Below are positions 35,778-44,771 of a stretch of 64,000 nucleotides of DNA, piece by piece; the first letter of the stretch is position 1, and every line of letters starts with the position of its first letter. The position numbers were made by a program, and so were the translations under genes. Where the stretch lies: assembly GCA_016715905.1 (NCBI GenBank), contig JADJXI010000003.1, forward strand, positions 248,001 through 312,000, read 5' to 3'. The notes under the pieces were generated by a model. It was given only the letters and a program-made list of their open reading frames with translations. It was not told the origin of the DNA and ran no database searches. The stretch comes from Sphingobacteriaceae bacterium. Its GTDB lineage: Bacteria > Bacteroidota > Bacteroidia > B-17B0 > Aurantibacillaceae.

Positions 35778-37158
35778 GCTTTAAAACAATCATTGAGCCA
35801 TTTAAAATAAAAATGGTAGAACCCATAAACATGACTACGCCTGAAGAAAGGAAAGATTTTTTAAAAAAGGCAAATTACAATACATTTCTATTAAATTCCG
35901 ACAAGGTGTTAATAGATTTTCTTACCGATAGCGGAACTTCAGCCATGAGTGCAAATCAATGGGCCGGTATTATGCGTGGCGACGAATCTTATGCCGGTGC
36001 ATCCAGTTATCATAACATGCATAAAGCCATATTTGATTTAACCGGTATGGAATTTATTTTTCCCACGCACCAAGGTAGAGCAGGTGAACGTATTCTTTAT
36101 TCTTTACTTGGTAAACCCGGTATAACATTTATAAGCAATACACATTTTGATACCACAAGAGCCAATATTGAATTCTCTGGGGCTGAAGCAATAGACATTC
36201 CGATTAAGGAAGGTTTACAACCTTTAAAATATTATCCATTTAAAGGAAATATGGATACCGTAAAGCTAAAGCAACTAATTCTTGAAAAAGGTGCTGCTAA
36301 TATTGGCGGAGTTATACTTACTGTTACCAACAATAGCGGAGGCGGTCAACCGGTAAGTATGGCAAATGCAAAAGAAGTTTCTGCAATATGCAAACAGTTA
36401 GATGTTAATTTATTCTTGGATTGTTGTCGAGTAGCCGAAAACGCCTATTTCATAAAGGAAAGAGAAAAAGAGTATGCATTAAAGTCATGTAAAGATATTG
36501 CGATAGAATTATTTACATTATGTGATGGAGCGATCATGAGCGCTAAAAAGATGCATTGGTAAATATGGGTGGTTTCTTAGCGTTAAGAGATAAAGCAATT
36601 GCAGACGAATGCAAAAATAGATTGATTATTACTGAAGGCTACACAACTTATGGCGGATTATCCGGCAGAGATATGGAAGCCTTAGCTATAGGTTTGGAAG
36701 AGGTTTTTGATGAAGACTATTTGAAATACAGAATCAGAAGTACTACTTATTTAGGTGAACGATTGCATAAATTAGGAGTGCCGTTAATTTGGCCGATTGG
36801 AGGACATGCGGTGTATATTGATGCCAAAGCATTTTATCCGAATATTCCGGTAGATCAATATCCCGGACAATCATTGGTTTGTCAGTTGTATCTGGAAGGA
36901 GGTATTCGTGCATGCGAAATAGGATCCCTGATGTTTGGTAAATACGATCAAAACGGAAAGTTAATTCCCTCTCAGCTTGAATTGGTAAGAATGGCTATTC
37001 CACGAAGAGTTTATACCCAAAGTCATATAGAATTTGTGATCGAAGTGTTTGAGAAACTTTTAGAAAGAAAGAATAAAGCATACGGCCTCAAAATTATTGA
37101 AGAGCCTAAATTCTTGCGGCATTTTACAGCTAAACTAGAACCCATTATTAATAAATAA
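35774..37158 (+). CDS. tnaA: Tryptophanase (frame interrupted at A homopolymer 36545-36549)
   Basis: Two frames, 35774-36562 and 36556-37158, join into one protein of about 461 aa if one A is added to the run at 36545-36549. The repaired SAKKDALVNMGG then contains the PLP lysine, so the break is exactly at the catalytic codons. LTDSGTSAMS, PTHQGRAGE, FDTTRANIE and GGQPVSMAN are hallmarks of the beta-eliminating lyases. At positions separating tryptophanase from tyrosine phenol-lyase it has EIGS (not ERG) and LRHFTAKL (His, not Phe), so tryptophanase is more likely: Trp to indole, pyruvate and ammonia. The sharing of an operon with a thioesterase is not explained. Confidence 0.82.
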
Positions 37159-37163
37159 ACACT

Positions 37164-37189
37164 ATCTATTTAATTTTGCAAAAATAGAT
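37164..37189. terminator. Hairpin between convergent tnaA and SDR genes
   Basis: ATCTATTT and AAATAGAT form an eight-pair stem around a ten-base loop in the 71 bp between the two convergent genes. It is AT-only apart from one pair and lacks a strong T tract, so termination is plausible but weak. Confidence 0.4.
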
Positions 37190-37229
37190 GAGGGTGCAAT
37201 ACGTACGATGCGAATATGATTTGTAATTA

Positions 37230-37967
37230 TTAAATAAAATTACTGCCAATACTTTTACCTCCATCAACATAAAGTACTTGACCGGTAATAAAATCAGATT
37301 CGTTCGAACCTAAAAAATAAACTGCTTTAGCTACATCTTCAGGTTTACCTATCGTTTTAGAGGGTTGCGCTTCTATTAAGGATTGTAGTACATTTGGTTC
37401 TAACCCTCTTGATAAGGCTGTATCAATTAATCCTGGCGCAACTGCATTCACAAAAATATTATACTTACCCAGCTCAAGTGCCAAAACTCTGGTTAAAGAA
37501 ATAACACCGGCTTTGGAAGCTGCGTAATTTGTTTGTCCACGATTTCCTAACCAAGCTCTTGAAGCAATATTTACCATTCTCCCAAATTTTTGTTCCTTCA
37601 TTATTTTACTGGCCTCTTTACACATTAACCATGTTCCTTTTAAATTAACTTGTATTACATTATCGAAATCTTCTTCCGGCATTTTCCAAATCATGTTATC
37701 CCTAATAATTCCGGCATTATTTACCAATAAATCTAATTGTTGATGATTTAATTTAAGGGTTTTAAATACTTCGTTAATTTCATCGCTTTTTGTTATATCA
37801 CATTTAATAAACGTGAAATCTTTTGTGTTATTTTTCAAATCTTCTTCAGGATTATCGAAACTTAGATCAACGATGTAAACATGATAATTGTGCTGGCGTA
37901 ATTTATTTGTAATGGCCAAGCCAATACCACGTCCACCTCCGGTTACTATTGCTGTTTTAATGGCCAT
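37230..37967 (-). CDS. Short-chain dehydrogenase/reductase (FabG-like)
   Basis: 245 aa. Cofactor motif TGGGRGIGLAI (residues about 9-19), NNAGI (about 86-90), catalytic Ser in NIASRAW and YAASKAG with Tyr and Lys; C-terminal DGG. Divergent from bcrC and sharing the box at 38043, with a good -7 element on its own side. It could reduce or oxidise a hydroxyacyl-CoA in the aromatic pathway, like BadH of Rhodopseudomonas (an SDR), but could equally be an acetoacetyl-CoA or 3-oxoacyl-ACP reductase. Substrate unassigned. Confidence 0.82.
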   Translation of the reverse strand: MAIKTAIVTGGGRGIGLAITNKLRQHNYHVYIVDLSFDNPEEDLKNNTKDFTFIKCDITKSDEINEVFKTLKLNHQQLDLLVNNAGIIRDNMIWKMPEEDFDNVIQVNLKGTWLMCKEASKIMKEQKFGRMVNIASRAWLGNRGQTNYAASKAGVISLTRVLALELGKYNIFVNAVAPGLIDTALSRGLEPNVLQSLIEAQPSKTIGKPEDVAKAVYFLGSNESDFITGQVLYVDGGKSIGSNFI

Positions 37968-38042
37968 GTTTATAATTCATTTTAATTAAAAAGATATGGG
38001 ATTCTAATTACTTAAAGTTAATTTTATTAAGTGCTCAATTGT

Positions 38043-38056
38043 ATGATTCAAATCAT
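38043..38056. promoter_or_regulatory. FNR-like box in the divergent bcrC/SDR promoter
   Basis: ATGAT-TCAA-ATCAT with perfect half-sites. Minus-strand TAACTTTA (38020-38013) is centred exactly 35 bp away and serves the SDR gene. On the plus strand TATACCTTG (38077-38085) is about 34 bp away and serves bcrC. One operator therefore appears to control both directions. Confidence 0.75.
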
Positions 38057-38139
38057 AAAATTAATATTTCAACTTATATACCTTGTGGTATAATTAAAAT
38101 GGAGATTTTTTAGGTGTAAGTTGTTTAAAATAATTTTCT

Positions 38140-39333
38140 ATGGAAAAACTTAGTGAAATCATTAATGAGTGTAAAAAATTATCGTTTGACCTTAATTTTA
38201 CCAGGGCTAAAAGGTGGAAATCCGAACAAAGTGGTCGTGCAATTGTTGGTTATATGCCAATTTACTTTCCTCGTGAAATAGCCCATGCAGCGGGTGCCTT
38301 ACCGGTTGGAATATTTGGCGGGGGTGATAGAAAGCAAATAATAAAGGGGGATGCTTATTACCAATCTTACATTTGCCATATACCCCGGAGCATAATTGAA
38401 ATGGCGCTCGATAAACATTTTGATACTTTTGATGGGTTTGTATTTCCTTCTATTTGTGATGTAATAAGAAATTTATCTGGTATTTTCAGACAACTTAAAG
38501 TTGGACAATTCATAAAGTATTTTGATTTCCCACAAAATTTTTCTCCAAATATTGGTGGCGTTTTTTACCAACAGGAAATGCAACATGTAATTGATTATTT
38601 AACCAATCTTACTAAAGTAGAAGTGACTAAAGAAAAATTGAATCACTCTATTTCTTTATACAATCGTAATCGTAAGCTGATAGAAACAATTTACTCCATT
38701 AGACAAGAATTTCCATGGAGAATTACTATGGAAGAAGTATATTATATTTTGAGAGCCGGAACCGTGATACCGGTTGAAGAACATAATGCAATTCTCGAAA
38801 AAGTATGTACTATTATTAAAGAAGATATTGGTTCTGTTCAGGATAAAGTTAAAGTAGTTATTTCCGGTGCTTTTTGCGAACAACCCGCTATTGGTTTGAT
38901 AAAAGCTATTGAAGAGGCAGGTTGTTATGTTGTGGATGATGATTATATGTTAGGCTCTAGAATGATTTTGCGCGATATTGATTCAGAATCAAATAAACCA
39001 ATGGAGGCAATTGCAAACGGATTTTTAAAACAAAGTCAGTATTCGTCCTCAATTTATGATATCCATAACCCTAAGGAATTCAGATTAGCAAAAATCGTAA
39101 AGGATAGAAAAGCAGATGGTGTCATTTTTGCATCAGCTAGTTTTTGCGATCCTAGTTTACTGGATGCGCCAATTTTCCAAAACGCATTCAATAAATTAGG
39201 TATTCGATATATTGCTTTTCAGTTCAGCGAAAATATCAATCAATTTAAAGTAATTAAAGAACAGGTAGGAGCTTTTTCCGATTCTATAAAATTGTGGGAA
39301 GATGAACCATTAACCGTTTTGATAAATAAATAA
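38140..39333 (+). CDS. bcrC: Benzoyl-CoA reductase, class I, subunit BcrC
   Basis: 397 aa, HgdB-like 2-hydroxyacyl-CoA dehydratase fold. GRAIVGYMPIYFPREIAHAAGALP near the N-terminus, then three Cys in the positions of [4Fe-4S] ligands: C79 (QSYIC), C106 (PSICDVIR) and C336 (ASFCDPS). With BcrB it forms the catalytic module that reduces benzoyl-CoA to cyclohexa-1,5-diene-1-carbonyl-CoA using ATP-energised electrons. Gene order C-B-A-D is that of Thauera bcr and Rhodopseudomonas bad. First gene of a plus-strand run reaching 54999, with an FNR-like box 84 bp upstream. Confidence 0.9.
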   Translation: MEKLSEIINECKKLSFDLNFTRAKRWKSEQSGRAIVGYMPIYFPREIAHAAGALPVGIFGGGDRKQIIKGDAYYQSYICHIPRSIIEMALDKHFDTFDGFVFPSICDVIRNLSGIFRQLKVGQFIKYFDFPQNFSPNIGGVFYQQEMQHVIDYLTNLTKVEVTKEKLNHSISLYNRNRKLIETIYSIRQEFPWRITMEEVYYILRAGTVIPVEEHNAILEKVCTIIKEDIGSVQDKVKVVISGAFCEQPAIGLIKAIEEAGCYVVDDDYMLGSRMILRDIDSESNKPMEAIANGFLKQSQYSSSIYDIHNPKEFRLAKIVKDRKADGVIFASASFCDPSLLDAPIFQNAFNKLGIRYIAFQFSENINQFKVIKEQVGAFSDSIKLWEDEPLTVLINK

Positions 39334-39344
39334 AATCTCAAAAA

Positions 39345-40634
39345 ATGTCACAAGAAGCGCAAAAAGAAAAAAGCATGATCCTTCAGAAGGACATGGTAGA
39401 AGGTTTATTCAATGATCTTGCAAGGGTACAAGAAACCGGAAAAAAAGTGTGCTATACTTTTGTGCCGGGAAATTTGTCGGAATTAATTCGAACATTTGAT
39501 ATGCTTCCGGTTTATCCAGAGATTAATGCTTTGCAAAGCGCAATGCGTAAGAAATCTGCTTCTTATATTAAAGAAGCTGAAAAACACGCGCACTCCGAAG
39601 ATGTTTGTACTTATGTGAAATGCGATGTAGGTATGTTAATGAAAGGAAATATAGGACCAACCGGACAAAAATTACCATCCCCTGACGTTCTTCTTTTAAG
39701 TTATACAGGATGTTTCACTTTTATGAAGTGGTTCGAAACTTTAAAACGTGAATACCCCAATGCTAGAGTTATTATGTTGCATACTCCTTATCAGGAAAAC
39801 GCAAAAATGACACCGGAAATGGTTCAATATATGGTTAAGCAGTTGAAGGAAGAAGTAATCCCTGTAATGGAAGAAGTGAGTGGCATTAAATACGATGAAA
39901 ATAAGCTGAAAAAGATTCTTCAGTATTCAAAAGAAGCCGGCGATTGGATTGCAAAAATATTCGATACAACTAAACATAAACCTTCTCCAATAGACGCTTA
40001 TTTTGCCGGTGTTTATTATATCGGACCAATAAATATCGGATTCAGGGGTACTATTGAAGCTGTAAATTATTATAAAGAATTACACGCTGAAATTATGGAA
40101 AGAATTAAAAATGGTTTAGGGCCTATAACTCCGGAAGGTGAGATGAAAGAAGAAAAATACAGATTAGTAGTAGAAGGTCCTCCGAATTGGACAAGTTTTC
40201 GTGAATTCTGGAAACTATTTTACGATATGGGCGCTGTGATTGTTGCTTCATCCTATACCAAGGTTGGAGGTGTATATGATATGGGTTGGAGACATGACCC
40301 CGAACGTCCGTTGGAAGCATTAGCTGAGTATTGTATGAATTGTTATACGAATCTTAATTTACCACAACGTGTTGATCTTTTAGCTAAATGTATAAAAGAT
40401 TATGAGGCCGACGGTTATATAACCAATTCCATTAAAAGTTGTAATTCCTTCTCTGCAGGTCAACTTTCAATGATGCGTGAAATAGAAGATAGACTTGAAG
40501 TGCCGGTTGGCTTCATTGAATCAGACCTGGTAGATCCAAGATATTTTTCTTATTCCAATATTAAAAACAGATTAGAATCTTATTTTCAAATGCTTGCCCA
40601 ACGTAAGCAAATAAAACAAAAAGAAACCGTATAA
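39345..40634 (+). CDS. bcrB: Benzoyl-CoA reductase, class I, subunit BcrB
   Basis: 429 aa, the larger HgdB-fold subunit. PGNLSELIRTFDMLPVYPEINAL near the N-terminus; conserved Cys at C36, C88 (SEDVCTY), C123 (YTGCF) and C366 (IKSCNS), consistent with [4Fe-4S] ligation in this family. ASSYTKVGGVYDMGWRHDPERPLEALAEYC is a stretch seen in BcrB/BadE-type sequences. It pairs with BcrC, 11 bp upstream. A distant paralog at 44759 keeps the same Cys pattern. Confidence 0.9.
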   Translation: MSQEAQKEKSMILQKDMVEGLFNDLARVQETGKKVCYTFVPGNLSELIRTFDMLPVYPEINALQSAMRKKSASYIKEAEKHAHSEDVCTYVKCDVGMLMKGNIGPTGQKLPSPDVLLLSYTGCFTFMKWFETLKREYPNARVIMLHTPYQENAKMTPEMVQYMVKQLKEEVIPVMEEVSGIKYDENKLKKILQYSKEAGDWIAKIFDTTKHKPSPIDAYFAGVYYIGPINIGFRGTIEAVNYYKELHAEIMERIKNGLGPITPEGEMKEEKYRLVVEGPPNWTSFREFWKLFYDMGAVIVASSYTKVGGVYDMGWRHDPERPLEALAEYCMNCYTNLNLPQRVDLLAKCIKDYEADGYITNSIKSCNSFSAGQLSMMREIEDRLEVPVGFIESDLVDPRYFSYSNIKNRLESYFQMLAQRKQIKQKETV

Positions 40635-40658
40635 GTTAAACGTTCAATTGAAAAAGTC

Positions 40659-42080
40659 ATGAATAAATATTATTTAGGAATTGATTTGGGTTCAACCACA
40701 TCAAAAGCAGTAATTATAAATCAAAATGATGAGATAGTTGGCAGAGGTATAACCAATACCCGGGCTAACTATAAAGTGGCAGCAGATATTGCACGTGAAG
40801 AAGCGATTTATGATGCAAGATTTACTCTCTTGTCAAATAAAATAAAACAAGACATGGATGCCAAACCTGAATTTAAAAAATACATGAGCGATATTCGAAC
40901 TGTTTTTCAATATCAGCAATTTAAGCGCAGAATGGAAAGTATGGAAGCTATGCTCAAAAAAACAGTTTCCGATTTTACGCATGAAAATAAACATAATATC
41001 ATTGAGAAATTAAATTGGATCCTTGAAACTATCCGACCCGAAATTAGGACAGAATTTATATATGGCAACTTGGGTTCTAAGAATCAATTCTTTCGTGATA
41101 TTGTAAGTGAAAAATATAATTTGAAAGTAAGTGAAATTGGTAAGGAATATTATGAACCCTTAATGCTTGCGTTTGATAAAAGTATTACACCGGTTGAAAA
41201 TGAAATGGTGCAGTACAATTTTAAAGAATTAGTTCTTGAATCAATGGCTGTGCTAGAAGAAAAATATAAAGGATTAGTAGATGAACAAGAGGATGGTAGT
41301 AAAGAAGATTGGTATTATGCTGAATTAAATGCAGTAAAAAACAATTACAAAAATGTAGAGTATTCTCTACGTGAACACATTGAGTCAATTGCAGGTGAAG
41401 AAATATTCATTGCCAAAATGGTTGGAACAGGATACGGACGTGCCTTGTTGCCTTTCCCCGAAGATTGTATTAAATCAGAAATTCTTTGTCATGCATTTGG
41501 CGCTCATGCCATTTTTCCAAACACCCGAACTGTATTGGATATCGGTGGTCAAGATACCAAAGCAATTCAGGTAGATTCGCATGGGTTAGTAACCAGTTTT
41601 CATATGAACGATCGTTGTGCTGCAGGATGTGGAAGATATTTGGGATACATTGCAGATGAATTTGGTTTGTCATTGAATGAATTAGGGCCCGAAGCAAACA
41701 GCGCTACTAAAGAAACAACAATTTGCTCAACTTGTACGGTTTTTGCAGGTGCCGAAGTAAAAGAATTGTTACATAATGGAGAAGAGCGTCCGAACATACT
41801 TGCAGGTTTACATAAAGCTATAGTTCAAAGAGCTATGTCGCTTATCGCGCGTTCAGGAGGAGTGAAAAATGAATTTACGTTTACAGGTGGTGTTGCTAGA
41901 AATCAGGCTGTTTTAAAATACGTTAAACAAATGGTTAGAGATTCATATGGGGAAGTAACCATGAATATTCACACAGATTCAATTTTCATGGGAGCTTTAG
42001 GTGGAGCTATGTTTGCTAGAAGAAATATTAGCGCAGATTTACCAAATCAAAAATCAAACCAGAAACAAGAAGTACAATAA
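40659..42080 (+). CDS. bcrA: Benzoyl-CoA reductase, class I, ATPase subunit BcrA
   Basis: 473 aa, an ASKHA ATPase. GIDLGSTTSKAVI (phosphate 1), LDIGGQDTKAI (phosphate 2) and FTGGVARN (adenosine) are intact. NDRCAAGCGRYLG and CSTCTVFAGAEV supply the two Cys for the [4Fe-4S] cluster bridging the BcrA/BcrD dimer. About 190 residues (roughly 50-240) are inserted between the lobes, the feature that makes BcrA larger than BcrD (438 aa in Thauera). It hydrolyses ATP to push ferredoxin electrons to BcrBC. Confidence 0.92.
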   Translation: MNKYYLGIDLGSTTSKAVIINQNDEIVGRGITNTRANYKVAADIAREEAIYDARFTLLSNKIKQDMDAKPEFKKYMSDIRTVFQYQQFKRRMESMEAMLKKTVSDFTHENKHNIIEKLNWILETIRPEIRTEFIYGNLGSKNQFFRDIVSEKYNLKVSEIGKEYYEPLMLAFDKSITPVENEMVQYNFKELVLESMAVLEEKYKGLVDEQEDGSKEDWYYAELNAVKNNYKNVEYSLREHIESIAGEEIFIAKMVGTGYGRALLPFPEDCIKSEILCHAFGAHAIFPNTRTVLDIGGQDTKAIQVDSHGLVTSFHMNDRCAAGCGRYLGYIADEFGLSLNELGPEANSATKETTICSTCTVFAGAEVKELLHNGEERPNILAGLHKAIVQRAMSLIARSGGVKNEFTFTGGVARNQAVLKYVKQMVRDSYGEVTMNIHTDSIFMGALGGAMFARRNISADLPNQKSNQKQEVQ

Positions 42081-42104
42081 TATTTATCATTAAAATTATA
42101 CAAT

Positions 42105-42962
42105 ATGGGAAATACAATTAAAACCATGGGCGTAGATGTTGGAGGTAGTTATGTGAAAGTAGTATTGATGGAGTATGACAATATAAATGGTGATCATAAA
42201 TTGCTCGATAAACAAACTGAAAAAATTAGGAAAAGAAATCCTAAAGATGTGGTAGTAGACGCAATTGATATGATTCTGGAAAGAAATAATTTGAATTATG
42301 ATAAAGATATTTCTTACCTGGCATCAACCGGTGAAGGAGAAATGGTAGAGAAAAAAACAGGACATTTCTACTCCATGACTTCTCATGCAAGAGGTGGAAT
42401 TTACTTTGCACCAACAGCTAAAACGGTTGTTGATATGGGTGGGTTATATGTGAGAGCAATTAAAGTAGACAATAGAGGGAAAGTTTTGGATTACAAAATG
42501 ACCGGTCAATGTGCGTCGGGTTCAGGACAATTCATTGAAAATATTTCACGCTATTTAGGTTTAGCCATTGAAGAAGTAGGGGAAATGTCACTTAAAGCTG
42601 ATAACCCTGAAGTTCCTTCCGGGATTTGCGCCGTTTTGGCCGAAACTGATGTTATTAATTTGGTGTCTAAAGGTTTGTCAACTCCTAATATAGTAAAGGG
42701 AATTAATATCTCAATCGCTCAACGTGTGGTAAAATTGTTAGGTTCACTCAATGCAGAATCACCTATTGCTTTAGTAGGAGGAATGGGAATGAATGTGGGA
42801 ATGGTTCAGGCTATTCAGGAATTATCAATTGAGAATAAAAAGAAAAGTATGGAATTTGTTACGCACACCGATTCAATTTATTCAGGGGCAATTGGCGCAG
42901 CATTATGGGGCGGTTTTAGATATTATAAATTAAAAACACAGAAAAAGTTGCAAGTAGCATAG
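42105..42962 (+). CDS. bcrD: Benzoyl-CoA reductase, class I, ATPase subunit BcrD
   Basis: 285 aa, close to Thauera BcrD. GVDVGGSYVKVVLM, VDMGGLYVRAI and LVGGMGMN are the ASKHA nucleotide-binding motifs; TGQCASGSGQFIEN and SGICAVLAETDVIN carry the two cluster Cys. No inter-lobe insertion. With BcrA it forms the activator module. About 60 bp separate it from the ligase gene downstream, with no promoter-like palindrome there, so the transcript probably continues. Confidence 0.92.
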   Translation: MGNTIKTMGVDVGGSYVKVVLMEYDNINGDHKLLDKQTEKIRKRNPKDVVVDAIDMILERNNLNYDKDISYLASTGEGEMVEKKTGHFYSMTSHARGGIYFAPTAKTVVDMGGLYVRAIKVDNRGKVLDYKMTGQCASGSGQFIENISRYLGLAIEEVGEMSLKADNPEVPSGICAVLAETDVINLVSKGLSTPNIVKGINISIAQRVVKLLGSLNAESPIALVGGMGMNVGMVQAIQELSIENKKKSMEFVTHTDSIYSGAIGAALWGGFRYYKLKTQKKLQVA

Positions 42963-43024
42963 TAGCTGTAATTAATTGTTTAAATAAAAACTTAAAATAC
43001 AGTAAGTACAAAATATCAGGTAGC

Positions 43025-44771
43025 ATGAAAGTATTAAAGTCGGATAAAGATTTAAGTGAGGTTCTGCCGAATATTGCAACTTTGCTCAAACAAAACGCAG
43101 AACAATTTGCTAATGATCCTGTTTTCTTTGAAAAGGATTCGAATGGAAAGTATGTTGCAATACTTTGGAAAGATTTTTATGATTCAATTCTTAATATTGC
43201 TTTTAATCTGAAAAAGATTGGTTTAATGTCCGGGGAAAAAGTTATTCTTTTCTCAAGAAACAATATTAAAATGTTGGAAGCAGAATTAGCCATCATGGCC
43301 ATTGGAGCAATAGCTGTTCCAATTTTTTCCAACTTTAAAAAAGATACAGCAGAATTACTTATCAATCATTCAGATGCTTCCTATCTAATTGCAGCAGATG
43401 AGCAACAACTAGATCAATTAAGCGAAGATCTACCTTTAAAAAGAATATGGACTTATAAATCGGTCATAAATGAAAGATTCAATAATCTTTTTCCATTTGA
43501 TGAGCTTACACAAAAAAGAACGGACTCGGCTTTCTCATTAAACACCCAGGCATTACCCAATGAAATTTGTTTGAATATGTATACCTCCGGCACAATGGGA
43601 ATACCTAAATGTGTACAGCTTACTCATGCAAATATTTTATCACAACAGGCAGCATTGAAACAAATTTGGAAGTTGGATAAAAACGATCGATTCTTATCAT
43701 ACCTGCCATGGCATCATAGCTTCGGTGGTATCTTCGAATTGTTTTCGGCGCTTTATAATGGAGCCGCCTATTATTTAGAAAGTAGCTATGGCAAAGATCC
43801 TAATAGTATTCTTGAAAATTGGCAAATTGTAAAACCAACTGTTTTTTTTAGTGTACCTAAAGTGTATCAATCCTTACTAGAATTAACATACGAAAACAGA
43901 ATTGCGGATGATACTCTTTTTAGTAATGAGTTAAAATTCATTTTTACTGCCGCAGCCGCTTTACCAGAAAAACTTTCTAATGAATTTGAAAAAAGAAACA
44001 TACCGGTAATCGAAGGATGGGGTCTGACAGAAACATCACCTTGTTGCACACTTACCGATTCAAGTTTAAAAAGAGAGAATGGTTTGGTGGGTAAACCAAT
44101 TCCCGGCGTTATGATACGTATTGCTGAAGATGATGAAATTCAAGTAAAGGGACCAAATGTGATGGTTAGCTATTACAAAAACGATGAAGCAAATGAAGCT
44201 ATATTCACAGAAGATGGTTGGTATAGAACCGGTGATGTTGGGGATATTACCGAAAATGGCTTAAAACTTATTTCAAGAAAAGATAGGATTTTTAAATTAT
44301 CTAATGGTGAAAAGGTAATTCCTTCCGATCTTGAAAAAGCAATAGAATTAAAATGTCATTACGTTCAATATGCTATTGTTGCCGGTAGTGGCGAAGAACA
44401 TCCTGTTGCCCTAATTTTTCCAAATAAAAAGTTACTTAATAAACCCGATTATCAATTATCTCCGGAAGAGGGCTGTTTTTGTCCAAGAAGTTTAAATGAA
44501 TTAGGTCGGTGCTTAACCGGCTGCCTGGCAAAAGCAAACGACAGCATAGGACAAAAAATTTTCTAAAGTAAAATCAGCGGCAATTATTTGGGATGAATTG
44601 ACTTTTGATAATAACACGTTAACCCCTTCACTTAAAGTGGCGCCAAAGAATGTAGTAGAAAAGTATAAATCACACTTACTAAAACTTTATGGAAATGATG
44701 TGCCTGTAGAAGAGGAAGTGTATGTAATAGAATTAGGTGTAGGAAAAAACGCAAAGCCATGTACAAAATAA
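43025..44771 (+). CDS. AMP-forming acyl-CoA ligase (frame interrupted at 44553-44558)
   Basis: The first frame ends at 44566; removing one A from the run at 44553-44558 lets it continue to the TAA at 44769-44771, giving about 581 aa and a normal C-terminal domain. MYTSGTMGIPKCVQLTH is the ATP-binding P-loop, GWGLTETSP and DGWYRTGDVGDI the A5/A7 motifs, and RKDRIFKLSNGEKVIPSD the hinge. The sequence resembles long-chain type ligases more than the benzoate-CoA ligase BadA/BclA. Position suggests activation of an aromatic or cyclic acid, or of a 2-hydroxy acid for the next two genes (inference). It overlaps the next gene by 13 bp. Confidence 0.82.

Noticed and set aside
36556..37158. Separate gene beginning MVNMGGF
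   Set aside because: It begins in the middle of the tryptophanase active-site region and lacks the N-terminal half; it is the rest of the frame-broken tnaA.
35774..37158. Tyrosine phenol-lyase (would make phenol, attractive in an aromatic cluster)
   Set aside because: Discriminating positions read EIGS and LRHF as in tryptophanase, not ERG and LRFF.
38140..42962. 2-hydroxyglutaryl-CoA dehydratase instead of benzoyl-CoA reductase
   Set aside because: Two ATPase subunits, the large inter-lobe insertion in the first, C-B-A-D order and nearby oah, dch and had fit class I BCR; hydroxyglutaryl-CoA dehydratases have one small activator.
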